35,139 nucleotides of DNA from an uncultured Bacteroidia bacterium (GTDB lineage Bacteria > Bacteroidota > Bacteroidia > Bacteroidales > F082). Under the pieces are notes generated by a model. The model had not been told where the DNA came from, ran no database searches, and saw only the letters and a list, made by a program, of their open reading frames with translations. This document shows positions 7,483 to 12,875 of the stretch, in pieces. The stretch covers positions 1-35,139 of the forward strand of contig CACXIM010000007.1 of NCBI GenBank assembly GCA_902767725.1, written 5' to 3'. The position numbers and the translations under genes are program-made. Every line of letters starts with the position of its first letter. Position 1 is the first letter of the stretch.

Positions 7483-8838
7483 ATGAAACGCATATTTCGC
7501 ATCATCGTCGGAATGCTATTATTGGCCATTCCGTTGTGCCTCAATGCACAAGTGAACAAAACAACTAAAGTTGGGACCAAGCCAAAGACTGAAAAAGTCG
7601 ATGCCCAAAAGACTGGAAAGGATGAAAAACCCGACAAAACCGACAAAACTGGTACGGTCACTAAGACAGAAAAAACAGTAAAGCCAGTTAAAAATGAGCA
7701 AAAAGACAAGCCCGAAACAACCGTAAAGCCTATAATGAATGAAAAGAACGAAGCGCAGGAGAAACCCGAAAAGCCCAAAGACGGATTGACCATGCCCAAA
7801 ATCTCAGGCTTTGTCCAAGGTATGTACCAAGCCAACTTGAGTGACAAGGGCGACCTTATTGACAACACCTTGAGAATGCGCCGCGTGCGTCTGTCAGTCG
7901 AAGGCAACCTTTCGAAAACCGTTAGCTACAAGATCCAAGGCGACTTCACCCGCAGTCCCATGTTGGTAGACGCTTTCATCAAGTACAAACCCTGCAGGGA
8001 GTTTGCCATCCAACTCGGTCAGTTCAAGACTCCGTTCACACTTGAAAGCCCCATCAACCCCGTCAACCTCGAGATCTTCGACTATGGCGAGAGCGTACAA
8101 CAATTGGTCGGCTACAAAGACGTTTGCGGTGTGGGTGCCCTCGGCCGTGACCTCGGTATCATGGCTACAGGTAGCCTCTTCCCTGTTATGAATGCCAATG
8201 GTTACCAATACAGCATCGTTGACTACTCCATAGGTGTGTTCAACGGCAACGGTGCCAACCAGCTCGACAACAACAACCGCAAGGACGTTGTGGGCCGCTT
8301 GGAAGTGCATCCCGGCCTGAAAGCCCTGACATTGAGCGGATCGTATTATTATGGCAAGTATTATAAAGACGAAGATTTCAACGGCACCCGCAACCGCTGG
8401 GCAGCAGGTTTGCAGTACAACGATGGTAAGCTTGTGATTCGTGGCGAATACCTAAACGGCACGACGGGCTATCAAGGTTTTGAAGGCGAAGAAGCACCCA
8501 AACAATTCAATAGCAAAGGCTACTACGCTGTGGCTGGCTACAACTTCCAATTTGGCAAGGAAGGCAAAGAACAGAAACTGATGCCTGTGCTAAGATATGA
8601 GCATTTCGAGCAGCAAACTGGTGCTTTTGGAGCCCATACTGCTGATCATGTAATTTATATGCTTCCAGATGCCTCGGCTCCAACGAGTTATTACACTGTC
8701 GGCATCAACTATTGGCCCATCAAAAGCGTGAATTTCAAGCTTGACTTTTCTTTAATTGATGGTGCCAAAAAAGTTGACAACCATTACCAAGACTATATGT
8801 CTCACCGCGTAGTCGGCATTTTGAGCTACAAATTCTAA
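7483..8838 (+). CDS. Porin O/P family outer membrane protein with long charged N-terminal linker
   Basis: 451 residues from MKRIFRIIVGMLLLA; an in-frame TTG at 7438 lies inside the promoter and was not used. Signal peptide about 1-22. Residues 24-105 are an unusual Lys/Thr/Glu/Pro-rich low-complexity stretch. The remainder is a beta-barrel of the OprO/OprP (phosphate-selective porin) superfamily: FVQGMYQ, RMRRVRLSVEG, YKIQGDFTRSPMLVDAFIKY, LGQFKTPFTLES, GRDLGIMATG, YSIGVFNGNG, and a terminal strand ending in F (VVGILSYKF), the usual outer-membrane assembly signal. In Bacteroidota such porins are general or anion channels; the substrate cannot be read from sequence. The gene stands alone with its own promoter and operator-like palindrome, and a repeat array follows it. 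Confidence 0.88.
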   Translation: MKRIFRIIVGMLLLAIPLCLNAQVNKTTKVGTKPKTEKVDAQKTGKDEKPDKTDKTGTVTKTEKTVKPVKNEQKDKPETTVKPIMNEKNEAQEKPEKPKDGLTMPKISGFVQGMYQANLSDKGDLIDNTLRMRRVRLSVEGNLSKTVSYKIQGDFTRSPMLVDAFIKYKPCREFAIQLGQFKTPFTLESPINPVNLEIFDYGESVQQLVGYKDVCGVGALGRDLGIMATGSLFPVMNANGYQYSIVDYSIGVFNGNGANQLDNNNRKDVVGRLEVHPGLKALTLSGSYYYGKYYKDEDFNGTRNRWAAGLQYNDGKLVIRGEYLNGTTGYQGFEGEEAPKQFNSKGYYAVAGYNFQFGKEGKEQKLMPVLRYEHFEQQTGAFGAHTADHVIYMLPDASAPTSYYTVGINYWPIKSVNFKLDFSLIDGAKKVDNHYQDYMSHRVVGILSYKF

Positions 8839-8846
8839 AATAGCTG

Positions 8847-8907
8847 CGGGACTGCGAGACTACGGGACTTAGGGTCTCGAAGTCTCACGTCCCGAAGTCT
8901 CGAAGTC
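8847..8907. repeat. Inverted array of 8-base repeats
   Basis: On the plus strand three octamers follow one another: CGGGACTG, CGAGACTA, CGGGACTT. After a short centre the same kind of units appear on the other strand (AAGTCTCACGTCCCG, AAGTCTCG, AAGTC). The whole can fold into a long imperfect hairpin between the porin and yeiH genes. A second member of the family lies at 17195-17271. Confidence 0.8.
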
Positions 8908-8924
8908 AAAAACAGAAATATATC

Positions 8925-10289
8925 ATGTCAAACAATAACAACATCTCTAACCTCTGGAAAAAGGAAGACTGGCTAGCCGTATGGATTGGCTTCATCGTCA
9001 TCGCCATCGGCTGCATCGCCGTACTTACCCAAAGCTTCGACTTCTCTGCCGCCAAGTTCAGTACCTGGCACTGGTGGGAGAACGTTGACGAAAAGAAATC
9101 CCTGATTGACCAATTCAATGGCGCCTTCTGGATCAAACTACTCCGCACCTTCCTGGTGCTCGGCATCCTGTTCGCCATCGGCATCAAGCTGCAAGGCGAG
9201 AAAATCGGCAAGTTCATTCCTGCCTTCATCGTGCTGTTTATCATCTGCATCGTGGTGCGTCTGGTGAGTGCCGAGTTCACCCTGAACCGTTACCTCGAGT
9301 GGGCCTTCTGGGCCTTGCTCATCGGCCTATTGATTTCCAACACCATCGGCACACCTGAATGGCTGAAACCCGCCATCCGTACGGAGTTCTACATCAAGAC
9401 CGGTCTGGTCATCATGGGCTTCTCCGTATTGTTCAGCAACATCGCCAAGTTCGGCCTCTACGGTCTCGGCATCGCATGGATCGTGACACCTATCGTCATC
9501 ATCTTCATGTGGTGGTTGGGCACCAAGGTGCTGAAGATTGACAACAAACCTCTGGTCATCACTTTGGCTTCGGCCACATCGGTGTGCGGTACTAGTGCCG
9601 CCATCGCCACGGGTGCTGCCTCCAAAGCCAAGAAGGAAGACCTCTCATTAGCCATCAGCATCTCCATTATCTTCACCATCCTCATGATGGTATTTGAGCC
9701 CATGATCATCCGTGCCTGCGGCATGAGTCAACTCATGGGTGGCGCCCTCATCGGCGGTACCGTTGACTCAACGGGTGCTGTGGTGTTGGCGGGTAATGCC
9801 CTCGGCGAAGAAGCCGAGCAAGCTGCCGTGCTCGTGAAGTCCATCCAGAACATCCTCATCGGTTTCATCGCCTTCTTCGTGGCCATCTTCTTTGCCACCA
9901 AGGTCGACAAGGACCCGAACCAAAAGGTGGGTGCCGGCGAAATCTGGAACCGCTTCCCAAAGTTCATCATCGGTTTCTTCGTGGCTTCACTCGTTGCCTC
10001 CTTCATCATCCAACCCCTCACCAAGGGTATGGATTTCAATGGTGCCTCTGCTGTGAAGGCCATCAACGGCGTGCTTGACCAATACAAGAACTGGGCTTTC
10101 GTGCTGGCTTTCACCAGCATCGGCTTGGACACCAATTTCAAGAGCCTCTTCAAGCGCATGCAAGGCGGCAAGGTGCTCTGGCTCTACATCATTGGCCAGG
10201 TCTTCAACATCGCCCTTACGCTGTTTGCCGTGTGGTTCCTGCTGTCAGGAAAGATCTTTGACATTCCTTCTCTCGACATGTTCAAGTGA
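8925..10289 (+). CDS. YeiH/UPF0324 family (putative sulfate exporter) membrane transporter
   Basis: 454 residues with about ten hydrophobic segments. The family marks are present: SATSVCGTSAAIATGAAS followed by KAKKEDLSLAISI, and the second half GGTVDSTGAVVLAGNALG. This is the PF03601 family, annotated as putative sulfate exporter from weak genetic evidence in other bacteria; the true substrate is not established. The N-terminal region (MSNNNNISNLWKKEDW) is soluble and the C-terminus ends shortly after the last helix (PSLDMFK). The stop overlaps the ATG of the small membrane gene behind it (TGATG), which suggests a two-part transporter. No promoter box is visible in front; the upstream gap is filled by the octamer repeat array. 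Confidence 0.88.
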   Translation: MSNNNNISNLWKKEDWLAVWIGFIVIAIGCIAVLTQSFDFSAAKFSTWHWWENVDEKKSLIDQFNGAFWIKLLRTFLVLGILFAIGIKLQGEKIGKFIPAFIVLFIICIVVRLVSAEFTLNRYLEWAFWALLIGLLISNTIGTPEWLKPAIRTEFYIKTGLVIMGFSVLFSNIAKFGLYGLGIAWIVTPIVIIFMWWLGTKVLKIDNKPLVITLASATSVCGTSAAIATGAASKAKKEDLSLAISISIIFTILMMVFEPMIIRACGMSQLMGGALIGGTVDSTGAVVLAGNALGEEAEQAAVLVKSIQNILIGFIAFFVAIFFATKVDKDPNQKVGAGEIWNRFPKFIIGFFVASLVASFIIQPLTKGMDFNGASAVKAINGVLDQYKNWAFVLAFTSIGLDTNFKSLFKRMQGGKVLWLYIIGQVFNIALTLFAVWFLLSGKIFDIPSLDMFK

Positions 10290-10579
10290 TGAACAAAAAC
10301 CACATCATATTTAAAGTGATTACCATCCTTGTGGTGGTAATCACTTTGTTTTTGGCCGGTTGGATCATGGCCAACCAACTCGGCCTCGTCGAAGGCTACG
10401 ACTTCGGCGCAGGCGCCTATTACTATGCCGACATCCCCACAGAACAATACAACGAAATCGACAAAGAAGGCGCCTATACAACCTCCATACCAAAATGGAT
10501 CTTCTATGTCCTCTTCTTCGCCTGGGGCTGGCTGATGTGGCGGTTGTGGGTATGGATTGAGACGCGGGGAAAGAAATAG
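10289..10579 (+). CDS. Small two-helix membrane protein, coupled to the YeiH transporter
   Basis: 96 residues from MNKNHIIFKV. Two transmembrane helices are predicted, VITILVVVITLFLAGWIMA (about 9-27) and WIFYVLFFAWGWLMWRLWVW (about 71-90). They flank a loop rich in Tyr, Gly and acidic residues (EGYDFGAGAYYYADIPTEQY). The start codon shares one base with the yeiH stop (TGATG), so the two are translated together. I do not recognise a named family. Its position suggests an accessory subunit of the transporter. Codons 9-20 contain a strong inverted repeat, listed separately. Confidence 0.75.
   Translation: MNKNHIIFKVITILVVVITLFLAGWIMANQLGLVEGYDFGAGAYYYADIPTEQYNEIDKEGAYTTSIPKWIFYVLFFAWGWLMWRLWVWIETRGKK
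10313..10347 (+). repeat. Perfect 12-bp stem hairpin inside the small membrane gene
   Basis: AAAGTGATTACC (10313-10324) is exactly repeated in inverted form at 10336-10347 with an 11-base centre that can add one further pair. In mRNA it would form a stable hairpin 22 bases after the small gene's ATG. Confidence 0.85.
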
Positions 10580-10611
10580 GCCACAAATACCTTAATTCCA
10601 TTTTTTCTTTG

Positions 10612-10619
10612 TAACTTTG
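10612..10619 (+). promoter_or_regulatory. -7 box of the kinase-RapZ/MurU-like/AddB-like operon
   Basis: TAACTTTG followed by C, an exact TAnnTTTG, 25 bases before the ATG at 10645. No well-placed TTTG -33 box is seen. Confidence 0.55.
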
Positions 10620-10644
10620 CCACAATAGAAAACAATGGAATTCC

Positions 10645-12105
10645 ATGCAAACCCCTGATATTCAAAACATACTAGCCGAATTAACCCGTTCCATCGGTGA
10701 AACGCCCAAGGATATTTTACCTATAGCAGAGTCAGGCTCGGCGAGGAAGTATTTCCGTATCATCACTGACAATAAGAGCCTTATTGGCACTTATAGTAAC
10801 AATGTTGAGGAGAACGAGGCTTTTCTCTGTTTCAGCAAGCATTTCCATGACTTGGGGCTGAATGTGCCCAAGGTCTTTGCCGTCAATGCTGAGCGCACTT
10901 GTTATTTGCAAAGCGACTTCGGAGATGACAACTTGTTTGCGCATGTGCAGAAGGCTTTGATGGCTGAAGGTTTTGGAGAGAATAATATCGAGCTTTATAA
11001 AAAGGCATTGGGGCATCTTGTGAAACTGCAAGTACTAGGACACCAAGGCTTGGACTACAGCAAGGCCTACCCTACCGAGCGTTTCGACCGTCAGGCTATC
11101 ATCGACGACCTTAACTATTTCAAGTATTACTTCGTCAAGCCGCACGAGGAAATCGACTTCAACGAGACGCGTCTGGGCAAAGACTTCGAAGCTTTTGCTG
11201 ACTTTGTCAGCCAAGCACCCTGCGACTTCTTCATGTACCGCGATTTCCAATCTCGCAACATCATGGTGAAAGATGGCGAACTGTATTTCATCGACTTCCA
11301 AGGCGGGAGAAAAGGTCCGTTGAACTACGATGTGGTCTCGCTGCTCTATCAAGTGAAGGCGCAGATTCCACAAACCATACGCGACGAACTGGTCAACTAT
11401 TACAAAGCTGAACTTTCCCAATACATGAGCCCAGAAGCCGTCAAATTTGACACTTACCAACCCTATTTCGTTTACTTGAGGTTGATGCAAGTACTTGGCG
11501 CTTACGGTTTCAGAGGTCTCATCCAAAAGAAGTCGCACTTCATTGAGAGCATCCCATACGCCTTAAAAGAACTAAAAGCCTGGAATGAAACCCACCCATT
11601 AATCAAATACCCTGAACTCCAAAGCATCATCTCCCAACTCTCCACTCTCAACTATCCACTCCCAACCGACTCTAAACTCTCAACTCTAAACTCTAAACTC
11701 ACAGTCACCATCAACAGCTTCTCATTCAAGAAGGGCTACCCAGCCGACTTCAGCGGCAACGGAGGCGGCTTCGTGTTCGACTGTCGCGCCCTGCCCAATC
11801 CGGGCCGCGAGCCTGAATTCAAGACCAAGACCGGTCGCGACTGGGAGGTCATCGACTACCTCATGGCCAAACCGCCCGTCCATGTCTTCCTCGACCATGT
11901 GAAAGGCATTGTAAGCCAAAGTGTTGAAAACTACAAAGAACGGCATTTCAGCAACCTAATGGTCTCCTTTGGCTGCACAGGCGGACAGCACCGCTCCGTC
12001 TTCTTCGCCCAAACCATCTACGAATGGCTGAAAGCGACCTATCCCGACATTCACCTGAAACTAAACCACATCGAACGCAAAATCACGGAGGAAGCTGGCT
12101 TATGA
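10645..12105 (+). CDS. AmgK-like sugar kinase fused to a RapZ C-terminal domain
   Basis: 486 residues in two parts. Residues 1-330 are a phosphotransferase of the aminoglycoside-kinase fold: SGSARKYFRI near residue 30 (the AmgK/choline-kinase-like N-lobe mark), catalytic loop YRDFQSRNIM with Asp200 and Asn205, and metal-binding Asp217 in FIDFQGG. Residues 352-486 match the C-terminal domain of RapZ (UPF0042): SFSFKKGYP, FVFDCRALPNPGREPE, TG-D, and GCTGGQHRS (443-451). The RapZ N-terminal P-loop domain is absent. In E. coli the RapZ C-terminal domain binds glucosamine-6-phosphate and small RNAs; AmgK phosphorylates MurNAc and GlcNAc at C1. Together with the MurU-like gene (ATGA overlap) this suggests a cell-wall sugar salvage kinase with a built-in sensor; that role is inference. 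The linker (331-351) is encoded by a heptamer repeat array. Confidence 0.85.
   Translation: MQTPDIQNILAELTRSIGETPKDILPIAESGSARKYFRIITDNKSLIGTYSNNVEENEAFLCFSKHFHDLGLNVPKVFAVNAERTCYLQSDFGDDNLFAHVQKALMAEGFGENNIELYKKALGHLVKLQVLGHQGLDYSKAYPTERFDRQAIIDDLNYFKYYFVKPHEEIDFNETRLGKDFEAFADFVSQAPCDFFMYRDFQSRNIMVKDGELYFIDFQGGRKGPLNYDVVSLLYQVKAQIPQTIRDELVNYYKAELSQYMSPEAVKFDTYQPYFVYLRLMQVLGAYGFRGLIQKKSHFIESIPYALKELKAWNETHPLIKYPELQSIISQLSTLNYPLPTDSKLSTLNSKLTVTINSFSFKKGYPADFSGNGGGFVFDCRALPNPGREPEFKTKTGRDWEVIDYLMAKPPVHVFLDHVKGIVSQSVENYKERHFSNLMVSFGCTGGQHRSVFFAQTIYEWLKATYPDIHLKLNHIERKITEEAGL
11637..11700 (+). repeat. Heptamer tandem array forming the kinase-RapZ linker
   Basis: Consensus ACTCTNA repeated about nine times, four of them nearly perfect at the end (ACTCTAA, ACTCTCA, ACTCTAA, ACTCTAA, then ACTC). 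Three 7-base units make seven codons, which gives the repeated peptide SKLSTLN. It lies exactly between the two domains. Confidence 0.8.
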
Positions 12106-12875
12106 GTCCAAGAATCGACACCACCGCAATGATATTGGCCGCCGGCCTCGGCACGCGCCTCAAAGCACTGACCCAAGACAGGCCCAAGGCTTTGGTAGAG
12201 CTTAACGGCAAGCCTTTATTGCAGCATTGCATTGAGAACCTGATTGCCAACGGCTTCTATCACATTGTCATCAACGTGCATCATTTTGGCGAACAAATCA
12301 TCGAATTTGTGAGCCAACATCGGTTTGATGCCGTCATCCAGATTTCCGACGAGCGCGACTTGCTCATGGACACGGGCGGAGGTATCGTCAAGGCCACTCC
12401 ACTTTTCAAGGATTCAAAAGCCGTTATGGTGCATAATGTGGACATCATCAGCAATGTGAATCTACGTGAAATGAGCCAACAATTCCTCGATTCTGATGAT
12501 GATGCTTGGCTGCTGACGCAAGATAGGGAGACGAATAGAAAACTGCTGTTTGATGATGAGAACTTGCTGATTGGGTGGATGAACAAGGCTGAAGCACAAT
12601 TCAAATGGGTCGATGAATCTAGTACGGCCCTTCGACGGGCTCAGGGACCTCAACCATGCTATAAAGAACTGGCCTTCAGCGGGTTGCATTTCTTCCGCAA
12701 CGATTTGTTTGCCAAGTTTGAGGTCAAACCACAGAGTGTCATTGACTTATACCTTCATTTGGCCAAAAGCAAACGCATCGTTTCCAAGCCTATCCAACCC
12801 GATTATTGGTTCGATTTGGGCAAGCCCGAACAATTGCAAGCCGCTGAAAATTACCTTAACAACATAGTAAAATGA
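12102..12875 (+). CDS. MurU-like sugar-1-phosphate nucleotidyltransferase
   Basis: 257 residues from MSPRIDTTAM; a longer frame from 12024 runs inside the previous gene and was not used. The nucleotide-binding signature ILAAGLGTRLKALTQDRPKAL is at 11-31. D90-TGGGI matches the ETGGGI motif typical of MurU/mannose-1-phosphate guanylyltransferase-like enzymes, and the metal-binding Asp lies in HNVDII (about 114). The C-terminus DYWFDLGKPEQLQAAENYL is also typical. MurU transfers UMP to MurNAc-1-phosphate in peptidoglycan recycling; the nucleotide and sugar cannot be fixed from sequence. Start and stop both overlap neighbours as ATGA. Residues about 175-184 (TALRRAQGPQ) are encoded by a REP-like repeat unit and look like an insertion in a surface loop. 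Confidence 0.85.
   Translation: MSPRIDTTAMILAAGLGTRLKALTQDRPKALVELNGKPLLQHCIENLIANGFYHIVINVHHFGEQIIEFVSQHRFDAVIQISDERDLLMDTGGGIVKATPLFKDSKAVMVHNVDIISNVNLREMSQQFLDSDDDAWLLTQDRETNRKLLFDDENLLIGWMNKAEAQFKWVDESSTALRRAQGPQPCYKELAFSGLHFFRNDLFAKFEVKPQSVIDLYLHLAKSKRIVSKPIQPDYWFDLGKPEQLQAAENYLNNIVK
12626..12649 (+). repeat. REP-like unit embedded in the nucleotidyltransferase gene
   Basis: Contains CCCTTCGACGGGCTCAGGG, the same unit found between genes at 23331-23399 and 32161-32179. Here it is read through in frame as ALRRAQGP. Confidence 0.8.

Noticed and set aside
8847-8907. CRISPR array
   Set aside because: Units are 8 bases with no spacers and reverse direction halfway; no cas gene is in the window.
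10635-10658. Seven-codon open frame overlapping the start of the kinase-RapZ gene
   Set aside because: It is very short, out of frame, and has no supporting signal; an upstream peptide cannot be argued from sequence alone.
11637-11700. Frameshift or assembly error at the kinase-RapZ junction
   Set aside because: The frame is open throughout and both domains are intact; kinase-RapZ fusions of similar size are known to me from other Bacteroidales.
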